Assembly (NCBI GenBank): GCA_025617375.2
Contig: JAMYGW020000001.1
Location: forward strand, 3,906,001-3,970,000
Direction: 5' to 3'
From: Acarospora socialis
Lineage: Eukaryota; Ascomycota; Lecanoromycetes; Acarosporales; Acarosporaceae
DNA: 64,000 nucleotides
Part shown: positions 1 to 12,201 of the stretch, piece after piece
How the letters are laid out: each line of letters starts with the position of its first letter
Numbering within the stretch: the stretch's first letter is position 1
The notes under the pieces: generated by a model
The model's database searches: none
What the model was told of the DNA's origin: nothing
The model's input: the letters and a program-made list of their open reading frames with translations, nothing else
Position numbers and translations under genes: made by a program

Positions 1-941
1 AAGCCGACCCTGGGAGAAGGCCCGGCCGGCTGGTGTTGAGGGGTCGATGGAGGGCGAATTCAAGGGCGAAGGCAGATGCGTTGGAGAAGAAAGCACGGAT
101 ATGTCGTAGCTAAAGTCACTTACTACATGATCCTCCATCAGCGAGATTCGGCAACTTGGGGGATAGTGGTTTGAGAGCCATACAAAAACTGCAATCATCA
201 TCCAGATCACCACCAAGTCCCATCAGCTTGTCGTTGGATTCCATTTTGAAGTCAAATCCGAGATAATCCTCAACCGTTGGCTCGAGATTTGTCACATCAT
301 CGCAAAATGTGAGATGGTCAAGGCCATTTGCTTCAGGGGTACAAGACAATGTGAATGAGGTCTCTCCTGTGGGCGCACCTCCTCCGTCGTTTGAAGAGAT
401 TGTCTCGATAAGATTCATGAAGTTAGTGCTAGTACTGAGGTCCATGTCTCCACCCTCTGCTATCGGTACGCTGTCTTTATTCGGTTTGTCATTCGGCTCA
501 ATGCTGTCCCCTCGGGGAAGTGGTACATATTTCGAAGGTGTCCTGGAAATTTGGTCCGAAGGCAGTACAGTCATATTCGGTGTCTTCACACTCACTGCTG
601 AAGGGGTTGATATCGAAGTAGAGGAGGATCTGGATGTGTCTGTGGCCGAAGACTGATCGGATCTTCGGCGTTTGGCGCCCTTGCTGTGTGATGGTTCGAC
701 ATATACACATTGAATACCCTTGGTCCGGCATCTGTCACAATCGTTCTTTTGACCGGTGCATTTAAGCTAAGACAAAATCAATCCAACATCTTGATCTCCC
801 AGCACAGTCAGCAGACAGACAAACCTTTTTGACCCGGCAGTTGTTGCAAGCAGAGTGCTGTTGCCCTTGGCTTTGAAAGGGTAGGTGGTTTGAGCGCTTG
901 ACGCATAGAGCCTCCTTGTTACACCGCAGGGTAACGAACAT
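1..941 (-). CDS. Zn2Cys6 transcription factor, 3' end beyond window
   Basis: Exons on the minus strand: 941-825, 766-184 and 122 to beyond position 1. The encoded protein has a fungal binuclear zinc cluster near its N-terminus, split by the first intron. The six cysteines are residues 32, 35, 42, 49, 52 and 59 (CNNCRVKKLKC then CDRCRTKGIQC), followed by a basic KGAKRRR patch. This family binds CGG-type DNA sites in the nucleus and often controls local metabolic genes. Intron 1 is 58 bp. Intron 2 (183-123, GTATGG...TAG, branch CTGAT) removes a stretch that would otherwise end the protein at 116; after splicing, a Ser/Pro-rich frame stays open to the window edge. The chosen ATG is 939-941. Upstream, in other frames, lie C2H2-finger-like fragments, so the true N-terminus may be longer. 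The target genes cannot be read from the sequence; the P450 at 4.1 kb is a candidate. Confidence 0.85.
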
Positions 942-3900
942 AGTCGATGGAAACGGTAATAGAAGGCAGTCTTTCTCTCGTAGGGTGGTATGTCTACGTG
1001 CGTCCGGCGCAGAGAATCAGATCGTCGGATCTCGAGGAGTGTGGTTTCAGGCAATGAAAAGCTTTCAGTTAAGCTCTTCGATGCCTCCAGAGGTCAGCTT
1101 GCTTGGTCTGTGGCTTTTCTTCTCATGCAATTGGGCATTATTCTTGAAGCTTTTTCCCGAATCAGCGCAGCATTTGGTCTTATGTGATTTGAATCACGGA
1201 GAACAACACGCTGGCGATAATCGGCCACGTTGAATGGCAGCGAAAGGTGTGAGCAACTCCCTTCTGGAGACGTGAATCGAAGCAAGTCAGACCAGCTGAA
1301 GTGAGGTTGGGTACATGCATTGTAACCCTATGTTCGGTTCGATTGGATTAAGCACACACCTTGGTTATACCGGCCCACGCAGATGTATAAAGCGGGAAGA
1401 CCGCTCTACAAGCGTTTGGATACATCCCTGCAGACTAAGGGTGGACAGAAGGAAAGCGAGTAAGGAGAGGAGGGGGTTGACGTTGCACAGCCGATAGACT
1501 GATTGGCGTGCAGGACTTGGCTGTCAGCCATGTGCGATGGTGCTGACTGCAGCGGGCCGGCAAGCATCTCGCAGAACTCCTTTCCGCCAACGGCTCGATG
1601 TTATTTCAGCCTCGTCGCCTTTCAAGGCTGGTCGAAGGGACGTGCGTCATGCATAGGGGTGCATGGAGTGAGTGAACTGGGATGATGGTACTTTGTACAG
1701 CAGATTGCACGACATCCAAACCTGCCGTTACCCTTGTTGTGAAGACTTGTTGGTGACTAATCTCAGATTGCACCCGCATAAGGTATGAACGTGCAGGAGT
1801 CACGCAAGTATGGACATCCGAGTTGGGAAAAGGGAGGAAAATGGTGGGGGGCGAGGGGCAGGGGGCGGAGATACATGAGCCACATTAAGCAAGGTAGTCG
1901 CATGTTGGTGTTGATTATATTATGATACACCGGGTAAGGTCCCAGGACGTAGATAGGGTAGATGTTTACGTGAATTTATATAATATACGACGAAGCTAAG
2001 GTATTAGAGTATTCAATGCATTCCAGCAAGGCTGACTCCTCGTGCAACCCTAAGATGTTTTCCCAGGGCCCCGACAGCCATCCGGGACACAATCACGCTT
2101 AATTGAAGAACAACTGGCCTGAACTAATACCTCAAGCTGCTGTCGTATCTCTTACGTACATTAACGGCCTTCTAGGCATTGCTTTGCACTCAGTCTGGCC
2201 AGATCTACTACATACAACCTACTCCGACCACTGCAGAATGGAGCAACACAGCCTATGGGATGCACTGGCGCGGCAATACCTAACAACTCGGGCCTTGATG
2301 ATTGGCCAAACATCTCTACACAGCATGGTTTCCATGGAAGAGCGAGGGATACCGTTATGGCCGTAGCGCAAAGTTGTCAGCAGAGACCCATAGCCATGAC
2401 GGAGCGGGCGGGTAGCCTTTAATCATGCGTCAAACACATCAGTAACCCCTTTGAGGGGGTTTGTACGAGTTCAGCAACACAGTGTGGATGTTCCATGTTC
2501 CAGGCTGTTGCTCGCTCGACATGGGGAGTCCAGACAATCACAAGAGTGTTACCCCAACTACCAGGATGTCCCTCTCCTCAGATCGCTACCGAAACTCTGG
2601 GTTCGCTCCGAATTCCCGTCATCTTATCACGAAACACATGTATTTGCAATAGTGCTGAGTGGCAACGTTGGACTACAGCGCTGCGGCTCAAACACCAACA
2701 AGAACACTGCATACATGTACAAGTATCAGCAGAACCGACCTAGAGTCCTACTGCACGCACGGGGCTACTTTTTGCAGTCAAGTTGCTTAACCTCGAGCTA
2801 AGATCTCTCCCTTTACCAGGAAAATGATATGTCCTATGGGATCGACATGCAGTTTACCGCTTCCTCCAGCTTGGCCGACTTCGATTAATGAAAAGCCAGC
2901 ATAATACCGATCCCACTCAGATCTTTCATGATATGTTTCCAATCTGGGCCTGGGCCACCCTGCTCATGACCGGACTTCGAAGAGTCGTTGCAGCCAATGA
3001 GGTAGTCGCCCACTGCTCAAGCAGATAGCCCAGGGAACGCCGGGGTAAGATAATGGTACTGCGGGTTTGGAAAGGGTCTCTAATCTGCGGTGGAATGTGC
3101 AGTGGGATCTGCAGTGGAATCAAGGCGGAATCAAAGTGTTTGGTGATTCGTTCGATGGTCTGGTCAGATCGGACAACCTTGATTGTTCAGCAGTGTCTTC
3201 CTCGAAGATATCTCCTTCCCCTATCATGTGACGATGGCTGGGACGCATAACTTGCATCAGCGCAAGCACATGGCTGCATAGCAGTTTACGTGAAATGCTT
3301 GAATGCAATCTCTACAGGTATGAATAAAGTATGGAAAAATAAAGGGTACTGGATGATACATCCTTGGGCTTGTCACAATGCTAGGTTTGAATGAGTTGTT
3401 AGAAATGCAGGCCGAATACCGAAAACATAAAGAACAACATAGTTCTATTTCTATTAGATTCCGGCGGTCAAGTGTAACTTGATAAAGTGACTGAAGGGAG
3501 TTCCTTCAAATGTGATGGTGGAAGTACATTGCCAGATTGGTAAGAATTCATCATGTCTATCTAGACGTTTGAGCCTTAAAACCTTCCGTCGACCTGCCCC
3601 TCTCCCCTCCGGTTGTATTAGGACTTTGTTCCTCGGCGGAATTGTTATCAAATTGGACGGGTTCCGAAACAACACGGAGCGTTCATATTCCCGCATCCAA
3701 GAATCTGGGACGAACGTCTACCATGAAGAGTCCATGTCATGCAGGCTCATTATTCAGCTATCCGACCCAGGAACTTGGGACTGATCCACTCTCACCATGG
3801 TCTTATTATGCATCCGCGTCCAGATTGGGCTCACTCGAACTCTCTTCTCCTTGGCTGCGGCATTTCCCAACCTGGGATCTCCGGATCGAGTGCCGTGAGA

Positions 3901-4099
3901 GGGGCCCTACCAATGGCTTCCTTCTCGGCCGCCCTGGTCACGAGCTCTCCGTCAACGAGTGATAACTACGATCGAAACTTCATGAGTATGTCTTGAAGGG
4001 TGTCTGGAAGCCTTTGTGCTGTTACCAGAAGCTGAACGACTGATTGCGATCTCAACCGACTACGTGGACCGTTCTCCAGTTTATTCACCTCTCCACAGC
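942..4099. other. Gap of about 3.2 kb before the P450
   Basis: Apart from the C2H2-like fragments at 998-1178, I see no gene I can support. Frames at 2100-2800 and 3450-3990 are open for 80-115 codons but begin mostly with TTG or GTG and show no family motif. A short AT-rich patch lies near 1915-1990. Confidence 0.5.
998..1178 (-). other. C2H2-finger-like fragments upstream of the zinc-cluster gene
   Basis: On the minus strand, 1178-1110 reads as a C2H2-like finger (KCCADSGKSFKNNAQL, ending HEKKSH), with Ser where the second Cys of a GKSF-type finger is expected. A second stretch, 1030-998, reads RRSDSLRRTH, like the tip of another finger, in a different frame. No GT donor lies between them to explain the frame change. 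They may be lost exons of the neighbouring regulator (C2H2 plus Zn2Cys6 proteins are known in fungi) or decayed remains. Confidence 0.35.
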
Positions 4100-6164
4100 A
4101 TGTATGGTTCAATGCAGTTAGTGCAGCTTGTGTCTCGGACTGGTTGGGGCTACTATGTTGTCTTGTCTAGCATTGCAGTGGTAAGTCACGGCATCTTCAA
4201 TCTTACTTAGGGATCCGGAAGTTCGATCGTTGACAGAGAAGCAGATTTTGTTATACGGAGTTGGATACGCGACATACAATCTCCTCTTCCACCCGCTGGC
4301 AAAGTTCCCTGGGCCTTTTCTGGCAAGATCTTCTTTAGTTAGTGCTCTACTGCCAACATTGGCTCCTTGCCGGAAGGATGATTTAGAGGAAGTCTGATGG
4401 AGCGATCTAGTTCTGGCGAATATGGTATTCGATGAGTGGTCGATTTCATGTTGCTATCGACAAGCAGCATCAACGCTATGGTCAGCACCCATTTCCCACA
4501 GCCGGGTTGAAGGGGTGGGCCCTAATGGATTCGGCAGGCTCGGTCGTCCGTATATCCCCTAATGAACTCTCCTTCTCTTCGGCGGCATCATGGAAAGCGA
4601 TCTATGGCCATACGGCCGCAGGTAAACCGACTCTGGTGAAGAGCGAATTCTACGATATGTACGGCGCTGGCTTTGATTCGGGATGCATTGGAAGTGAGCG
4701 AGATCCCAAGACACACAACCGGATGAAGAGGCTCCTATCCGCAGCTTTTTCGACAAAGGCCTTGTCTGAGCAAGAAGACATTGTACAACAATGCATCAGC
4801 AACTTCATCGACCGCATTGGACGTGACGGTGCAGGGCCCAAAGGTCTGGACGTGTCCGAGTGGTATGAGATGGTGGCTTTTGACATTCTTGGAGAGATGG
4901 CATTTGGAGAGTCATTTCACTGTGTCGACAAAGGTCTTCCCTCATCTGCGAATAGCATTTCTATGAATCCTGGCTCACTGGCCTCGGGACTTATCTAGGC
5001 GAGCCCCATTTCTGGCCTGAGCTTATCTTGAAGCATCTCTTCTTCATCACCCTGCTCGATAACCTCCGCCGCTATCCACTACTTGTCAGCATTGGCAAAC
5101 ACGTTCTACCGCGATGGACGGTCGATGTACGAAACAAACATAGCGGCTACAGTAGAGATCAAGTTTCGAGGTAATCCCCACCCGTCAAAGTGGCAAATGC
5201 AACTAGCAAGACCCATTTCTCACTTATATATCTATAGGCGTTTTGCTAATAAGACTTCCCGCAAAGACTTTCTGACCAACATAATTGGCAAAGTCGAAGC
5301 TGGCGAAGTGTCACGGGACGAGTTGACCGCCCATGCTTCGACTTTAACGTAAGTATTACGTCCATCTCTGTGTCATGAGCCAAATACTAATGGTCGGGGC
5401 TCAACACGCAGAATTGCGGGCGGGGAAACCGTTTCAACGTTTCTTTCTGCCGTAACGTTTTATCTCTTAACGACTCCCGAACCATACCGCAAACTTCAAC
5501 AGGAGATCCGTAATCGGTACAAATCTCTAGACGAGATTGATGCGAACTCTGCGCAACAACTACCTTATCTACAGGCGGTCATTAGTGAAGGACTTAGGAT
5601 CTATCCCCCTGGATCACAAGGGTTCCCACGGATCTCACCAGGAACGATGGTTGATGGGCATTGGGTCCCACCGGGAGTAAGGGCACCTAGCCTCGCCTGA
5701 TCATAAGACACGAAAGAGTGCACTGTTTTCTAATTAGAGCGTCGAAATAGGCCGAAATCTACACAAGCGCGTGGACCGTGACGCATAACCCCGAATACTT
5801 CCACGAACCCATGTCATTCAAGCCGGAACGATGGCTTGATCCAGAATGTACGGATGTGAAGGAGGCCAGTCAGCCGTTCTCTCTAGGTCCGAGGGGATGC
5901 TTAGGGCGGAAGTAGGTGCTTCTTTTATTCGTCCGTCTTAAATTTATAACGAAATTACATTGCTCGCTCGAAATCAAAACTAATACCCCTGGGAAATGTA
6001 GTTTCGCATACCTCGAGATGACGCTGATTCTTTCAAAGCTACTCTGCAAGTATGATATGGAGCTAGTGAGTAAAGGGTTGGATTGGGAGGGGCAAAGTCA
6101 CATGCATGTCATGTGGTGGAAGCCGGAGATGAGAGTCCGTTTTTTAGACAGGAGTGCCGTCTGA
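4100..6164 (+). CDS. Cytochrome P450 monooxygenase
   Basis: Nine exons: 4100-4180, 4245-4337, 4411-4480, 4538-4933, 4999-5170, 5238-5348, 5412-5676, 5751-5911, 6002-6164; the phases agree and give 503 residues, normal for a fungal microsomal P450. The protein has an N-terminal membrane anchor followed by FPGPF. It has the I-helix AGGET (about 310-314), the K-helix ExxR as EGLR (367-370), FKPERW, and the heme loop FSLGPRGCLG with the axial Cys near 446. All signature residues are present, so it should be an active ER-bound heme monooxygenase working with a P450 reductase. The sequence style recalls fungal secondary-metabolite hydroxylases of the isotrichodermin C-15 hydroxylase type; that subfamily call is inference and the substrate is unknown. 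The last intron has a clear ACTAAT branch site. Neighbours are a zinc-cluster regulator upstream and a methyltransferase relic downstream, which could be parts of an eroded gene cluster. Confidence 0.93.
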
Positions 6165-7343
6165 TTGTGTATGAAAAGAATTAATGAGAGAAGGACGCTG
6201 AGACTTAAGCATGTGAGGAGACGTCAAGACTGACATATGGGTTGTTTTCCTACTAGTTGAGAGAGGCAACGGATAGTATTTAGCTGTGATCATTTCTCTT
6301 AACCATCGTACCTGTGATTGCCGTTCATAGCAATATATGATGACCCCTCACCCACTCATAAGATTCATTGATACAGAAATCATACGTGATCTACATCATA
6401 TCAATGCTACTGACCCAAACCTTGTCACAAACCAACTTTCATGGAACGAAATCACGATCGAGCCATTGACCTACTTCTGTTGAGAGGATAGCGGTTGAAA
6501 TGTTTGGACGGGTGGTATCAACTACGAATTTTGACGGAAGATAGTATTAAATTGAATTCTATGCAAGTAGATGGTCACTCGTATGAAAGGGGTTTATGTA
6601 CAGTAACGACTCTGGATCCGGGCTGATAAGCGTTGAGATCTGAGAAGGAGAATTGTCTTACTGGATCTAGGTTTCTTGTTTAGGGTAAGCTATAAGCGAG
6701 CTTATGGTACAAAGAGGGACTGGTTGTGGGATTGATAATTCATCCTCTACTGCATGGTCGTTTCAGACAGGTACTCAACTCCCGGAAGAACAGACTATGT
6801 ATGACGGTGATATTATGATCAGATTGCTTCATACCATACCCTCCTCTCCATTCAACATCGTAGGCATGATGTGAGGCGAGGGATTTATAACAATGGATGA
6901 TGGCCACAGATGGATGTTGTGAGCATGAGGGTGAGGCGGCGTCTCCTGGATTCAGTTACGTATCCTCCCTTCGATGTGAGCAGGTTGATCGGGGGCGATG
7001 TTGTGGACTTGTGACCAAAGCTGCATAGTATTGTTGTCTATTGAGAAGTCCATGCAGTGTAAGGAGACACCATAGTGTGAATGACTGAAATGTACAGCGG
7101 AATTACATACTTGATTTGGATGTCTTCCAATGGTGTTCGCTAAGCTAAGAATCTCCTCATGCAGGACACCAAACTCCCCAGGTGGTCACCAAGCCTGATA
7201 CGGCTGGGTATGACCAAGGACAAGGCCCACCAGCGTAATACTGGGCAAGTGAAGGATCACAAGAACGCAGCCAGCTGTTGATATATACGCTAAATATCGA
7301 AAAGAAACGAGAAAGAAAACAAAGTGGCGAAGAATATATGCAA
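6165..7343. other. Intergenic, nothing recognised
   Basis: Slightly AT-rich sequence between the P450 and the methyltransferase relic. Short frames only, with no motif. Confidence 0.5.
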
Positions 7344-7880
7344 CTATAGGGGCTCCTGGCCATAGATGTCGTGACTAACACCAGAAATCGGCTTCGTGCG
7401 CTGATCTAATTGCGGTCAACGAAAACAAAAAAGGTACTTACACCACCCAATATGCGTGTATCCGTTTGCTTTGTACATCCTTCCTGACATCCACCAACAG
7501 CAGCTCGACCTGCTCTGCAGTCCAACCCCAAATCCTCCTAAATAATGCCATTGTGAACCCGTGGGCCCGTCTATGAGATTGATCACAACCCACAATCCCA
7601 ACTCCTTGTCAGCCGTCTTCTTGAGCCAAGGATTACCGGGCCACCTGTACTGGACTGTTTGCACATTAGTATAGCCCGCTTCTTGCATCAACGTAGCATG
7701 ATTAGTAGGGTTGTCGAGGGCTTGGCCGATACGGGTAGAGGCTTGGAGTATTAGCGTGGACTACTGCAGGAGAGCGGAATCCTTCAAAAGCAAATCATCG
7801 TCGCATTGTACTGGGAAGGCGAGCTCTTGCATCTCGAACCAGCCTCCTGGCGGCTGGGCTGAGAATAAGTGCAGTACACC
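7344..7880 (-). pseudogene. Methyltransferase pseudogene (LaeA-like SAM-dependent family), C-terminal part
   Basis: Read on the minus strand, this matches the C-terminal half of fungal LaeA/TAM-type methyltransferases. Markers in order are PGGWFEMQE, a CDDD acidic run, STRIGQALDNP, MQEAGYTNVQ, KELGLW and LIDG, then MALFRRIWGWTAEQVELLL and IHAYW. A GTAAGT-bounded intron near 7437 leads to a final exon reading HDIYGQEPL, stop at 7344-7346. Three faults mark it as dead. There is no N-terminal SAM-binding half. There is an in-frame TAG after the ALLQ stretch (near 7765) where the family normally has Trp. A one-base loss near 7558 puts LIDG and MALF in different frames. TGG to TAG on this strand is a G-to-A change, compatible with RIP or simple decay. 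It ends abruptly against the SYF2 relic. Confidence 0.75.
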
Positions 7881-7890
7881 AAAAAGCTAC

Positions 7891-8190
7891 AGACAACAAG
7901 GTCGCAGATGCTCCACAAGCCGAGATGGAGGCCACCGACGCCGCTAGTACGATTGAGGAACGTCAAGAACGCTTCAACGCTCTACCTATGAGAACAAGCT
8001 GTAAGCATACCTTTGGCATCTTCATTGTCATCCAACTAACATCTTGAAGAAGAAATCGATGAAGCAAGACTTGGAGATGTGACTAGATGTCACTGCTAAT
8101 CACAATGACTTAGGTAGTGACCAGTTTCAACCTTCTCTCATCACTTTCTCACAAGCAAGCCTTTGCCTCTTACAGCCTTCTCAAGTGAAT
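7891..8190 (+). pseudogene. SYF2 (pre-mRNA splicing factor) relic
   Basis: The plus strand reads TIEERQERFNAL near 7945-7990, the start of the SYF2 homology region. A possible intron (GTAAGC, ending near 8049) follows. Further down, near 8135-8190, a different frame reads SLSHKQAFASYSLLK, matching the SYF2 block usually seen as SLSRKHAFASHxLLK. Stops and frame changes lie between the blocks, and the C-terminal tryptophan-rich part is missing. SYF2 is normally a single essential-type spliceosome gene, so this looks like a duplicated, decayed fragment. The family assignment rests on these two short blocks. Confidence 0.55.
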
Positions 8191-8653
8191 ACAGTCACTG
8201 CAGAAGAGAACTTTGCGCACACAAAAGCATGAGATTCAATGGTAGATAAGTTAGAGAAATGAAATAAGTATACGAAGTACTCATGTCTAAAAGTCAGTTC
8301 ATGGGTTGGGGACCAACTTGGGGTAGACGGCAGGCATGAGGGTAGATATGACTAAGTTACAGTACCTATTGAGCTCCGGGGTTAGACCCGAGTTAATCGC
8401 CGAATTGAAATCGCCCTAACCGCTTAATAGTTCGTCCCGCTGTGGTTGAGAACGTTGTCCCATTTCCACACAGCCTTACGAGGGAAATTTACCGATATCT
8501 GAAAACACAATATCGTGCTTCCCCTTTGTCATTATTGCGTGGACAACTTCAACCTACCAATCCTACCCAATTATCTAGGGCCCTTCGTCGCGACTTTGCG
8601 CGTTTACACCACCAATCTTCTGAACCGGAACAAAAGCTCTCCTATCCTTCATC
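8191..8653. other. Upstream region of HMG-CoA synthase
   Basis: About 460 bp without a coding frame I trust; it must contain the promoter of the HMG-CoA synthase gene. No specific control element recognised. Confidence 0.5.
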
Positions 8654-10260
8654 ATGGACTCTCGACCGCAGAATATCGGCATCAAGGCCTTAGAGATCTA
8701 TTTCCCCAGCCAGGTACGTTGCGCCCGCAGCAGCCCAGATCAGAGCCCAGTTCTCCTGAAGACCGTAGTGCCGGAAGCTCACCATTAATCGCAGTGTGTC
8801 GACCAAGCCGAGCTTGAAAAGTTCGATGGCGTCAGTCAGGGGAAGTACACCATTGGGCTCGGTCAAACGAAGATGAGCTTCTGCGATGATAGAGAAGGTA
8901 TGCCCGAAACCAGCTCTACACACATGCGGGAGAGACTGCTAAGTCTAGATGCAGATATCTACTCGATGGCCCTCACGACCGTCTCCTCACTCCTCCACAA
9001 ATACTCTATCGACCCTACTTCAATTGGTCGTCTGGAAGTAGGCACAGAAACGATTCTGGACAAGTCCAAGTCCGTGAAATCCGTTCTGATGCAGCTTTTC
9101 TCCCCATCGGGCAACACCAACATCGAAGGTGTAGACACGGTCAATGCGTGCTACGGTGGCACCAACGCTCTTTTCAATGCGGTCAATTGGAGTGAGTCTT
9201 CCGCCTGGGATGGACGCGACGCAATCGTGTGTGCTGGCGATATTGCTCTATACAAGAAAGGCAATGCAAGGCCAACTGGCGGCGCTGGCTGTGTGGCCAT
9301 GCTCATCGGTCCAAATGCGCCCTTGGCATTCGAGCCAGGACTCCGTGGGACCTACATGCAACACGCCTACGACTTTTACAAGCCAGATCTCACCTCAGAG
9401 TACCCGATCGTAGACGGACACTTTTCGGTCAATTGCTACACACAAGCCGTCGACGCTTGCTACAAAGCCTACAACGCTCGCGAGTCGTCTTTGCAAAAGG
9501 CCACAACCAACGGCTACGTCAACGGCATCAGCGCCCACTCCGAATTAGAAAACACCAGCACTCCTCTCGACCGCTTCGACCACATAGTCTTTCACTCCCC
9601 AACCTGCAAGCTCGTCGCGAAATCCTACGCGCGCCTGCTCTACAACGACTACGTCGCCTGCCCCACTCACCCCGCCTTCGAATCCGTCCCACCCGAGATC
9701 CGCGACCTCAGCTACGAGCAATCGCTATCCGACAAATCGGTCGAGAAGACCTTCATGGCGCTCAGCAAGAAACGCTTCCAGCAGCGCATCCAGCCCGGCG
9801 TGCATGTTCCCACCATGTGCGGCAACATGTACTGCGCCAGCGTCTACGGCAGCCTCGTCAGCCTCCTCAGCAACGTCAACGCCGAGCAGCTGAAGGGCAA
9901 ACGCGTCGGCATCTTCAGCTACGGCAGCGGGCTGGCGAGCTCGCTCTTCAGTCTGAGGGTCGTGGGCGATGTCGGCACGATGGTCGAGAAGCTCGATTTG
10001 CAGGCCCGATTGGACGCCCGAAAGACTGTGCCACCTGAGGGTTTCGATGAGGTATGCTTCATTCGACCATTCTTTGGTGTTCTGTAGTAGACGAGGGGCT
10101 TGTGCTGATTGGAACCCTTTAGATGTGCGTGCTGCGCGAAAAAGCCCATCTGCAGAAAAGCTACGTGCCCAAAGGGAACCCCGACACGATTGCGAAGGGG
10201 ACGTATTATCTGACTGAGATCGACGATATGTTTAAGAGGAAGTATGAGATCAAGTCATAG
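8654..10260 (+). CDS. ERG13: Hydroxymethylglutaryl-CoA synthase
   Basis: Four exons (8654-8713, 8795-8897, 8955-10051, 10123-10260) give 465 residues, the usual eukaryotic length. The enzyme condenses acetyl-CoA with acetoacetyl-CoA to HMG-CoA, the step before HMG-CoA reductase in the mevalonate pathway. Catalytic features are intact: Glu in RLEVGTET (about 82), the nucleophile Cys in VNACYGGT (about 120), and the His in the [11 protein letters not shown] block. The early [11 protein letters not shown] motif and the tail ([16 protein letters not shown]) also fit. The ATG at 8654 opens a 20-codon first exon ending PSQ, typical of this gene. If the genome has only one copy this is the housekeeping ERG13. 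A second copy elsewhere would instead suggest a pathway-specific or resistance paralogue, given the P450 and reductase neighbours. Confidence 0.95.
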
Positions 10261-10663
10261 GTACTAGGCGCTCGAGCGAGTGACCGAGTAGCGTGGAGTT
10301 ATGGCTCCGTGGGTAGAGGAGTGGAACTGTCGGTATATTGTTGAGCGAGTATAGAGGTGGTATACTAACTCTTCGTGCACGCATCCACTGTTGTTTCTAC
10401 CCGGGTAGATAAAGTTGTGTTGCATCCGGTGGCATAGATAAGAGTTGGTGAGGGCCAGTTTTATATGTTCCTACACTACTCCGTAGAAGTACCTTATTCT
10501 CTATATACTTTAGAAGATATCTATTCAGATGCAAACCTGATCCTACTGGAGCATTATCTATTCTCTACTCTATCCTAGCTATTTCCCGCACAACTGTGTA
10601 CCCATCCCCCACCCTGCCTCTAACGCCATCCAACCCAGGCCCTCAAAGACGTTAAAAGAACCT
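10261..10663. other. Convergent intergenic region
   Basis: Holds the 3' ends of the HMG-CoA synthase gene (plus strand) and the esterase gene (minus strand). No gene seen. Confidence 0.5.
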
Positions 10664-12201
10664 CTACAACTTCGGCAGCGCCTTCGCCTCCCCCTCCTCG
10701 CCCCTCGCCCTCCTCCTCTGCGCCTCCCTCATCCGCCCACGCACCTCCTCCACCCCACCAACCCCGACCTCCGCCGCCAAACCCTTAACACCAACCTCCC
10801 TCTCCCTCCCCGTCACCTCCACAAACGCTCCCCTCGCCCCCGTCCCCTCCCCCTTCCCCTCTACAACCCCCCTCACCCACACCCCCCACACCTCAAAACA
10901 CCTCCCACTCCCCCTCAAATGATCCAACATCAACGCAAAGCAATGCGGCATCGCCTCCCAACACCACCAATCCACACTCACCCCCTGCCCCGCCATCCGA
11001 CTCGCCAGCACCGCATCCTCATCATACAGCATCTCCGTCCCGCACGCGATCCACACGGGACACGCACCCGCCCAGTCGCGCGCCGCCAGCGGGCTGACGA
11101 GCGGATGGCACAGTGCTGACGTCTCGCAGTATATATCGCCGCGCGAAGGCGTCGTCGGCCAAATGGGGCAGGGGGGCAGGTGCTCGGTGCCGGTGGAGGG
11201 GGCGGGGAGGTAGTCGTAGACGGCGTTTGTGGTGAGGGATGGCATGCAGCGGGTGAGGTCGGCCCAGGGGGAGTTGAGGGCGAGACCGGCGGGGAGGGGA
11301 ATATCAATTGTGACCCCGCTGTGCCAGTTTACGCGCGCGGTGTTGGTCGGGGATTGTCGTCGCAGTTCGAGAATCAGTTGCAGCAGGGACAGACATAGGT
11401 TGGCGCCCGCGGAGTCGCCGGAGAAGACGATGTGCGAGGTGGGGATCGCGGTGTGTGGGGAGTCTGGGCCAGGGGAGAGGAGGGAGAGGTAGGCGACCAG
11501 CGCGTCGAGCAGGGCGGCGGGGAAGGGGTTCTGTGGCGCGAGTCGGTAGCGGACGGAGAGGACACGGCCGGAAGTCAGTTTGGCGAGGCGCGAGGTTGTT
11601 GGGCGGTGGGAGGCGGGGTCCATGAGGCTGTTGTGATGCACGTGTCTATTAGTATTGGGTGTCCCCGTGACTCCAGGCGTATCGAAGGGAGGAGAGAAAC
11701 GAACTAGTACGCCCCGCCATGAAAGTAAAGGATCGTAACGTCGCTCTTCACCTCCTTCATCAGATTATCGTATTTCTCTCCCTCCGAAATATCCAGTTCC
11801 GGCGCATTGGCGTCCACGCCCGCCCGATACCCCGTCCACTCCGCCTCCACGGGCTTAATTTCCGGCAATGTATACGTCTCCCCGCCCTCCTTCAACCCTT
11901 CAATGGCCCTCACCACCGTCTCCCGCACGTCGTCTCCCTCCGGCCTTGGCAGGACGACCTTGCTAATCCACATGGGCCCTTTGATGCCCGGATCCCGTAG
12001 ACTGATGCGCTGCGTTTTTGAGAGTGGAGACGGCGGGCCGGTGAAGAAGGAACGTAGGACGTTGATGATGAGTTCTGTTCGGAGATCCCATTTTGAGGAG
12101 GTCGGAGATAGGGAGAGGGTGTGGAAGAGGGCGGTCTTGAGGATCAGGGGGGTTTTGGGGAGGAGGGCGCGGATCAGGGCGGAGGGGTTCGAGGTGTCCA
12201 T
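10664..12201 (-). CDS. Alpha/beta hydrolase, hormone-sensitive-lipase type
   Basis: Two exons (12201-11705 and 11627-10664, 77-bp intron) give 486 residues. The intron falls inside the oxyanion-hole motif, so that splicing creates FHGGAYY (about 160-166) followed by LMDPASHRPTT. The nucleophile elbow is GDSAGAN with Ser near 238. A later MLYDEDA carries the likely acid and MPHCFAL the likely His. This is the HSL/arylacetamide-deacetylase family (Abhydrolase_3), esterases acting on short acyl esters; the natural substrate is unknown. There is no clear secretion signal. An in-frame ATG further upstream (12340-12342) would add 47 residues; I chose 12201 because homologues I know begin at about this point. 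The C-terminal tail is Arg/Glu/Gly-rich and probably flexible. Third-position GC is high, like the adjacent dehydrogenase gene and unlike the decayed stretches nearby. Confidence 0.85.

Noticed and set aside
9229-10038. 269-codon open frame, Arg/Gln/Leu-rich
   Set aside because: Shadow of HMG-CoA synthase in another frame; codon bias of the real gene keeps it open.
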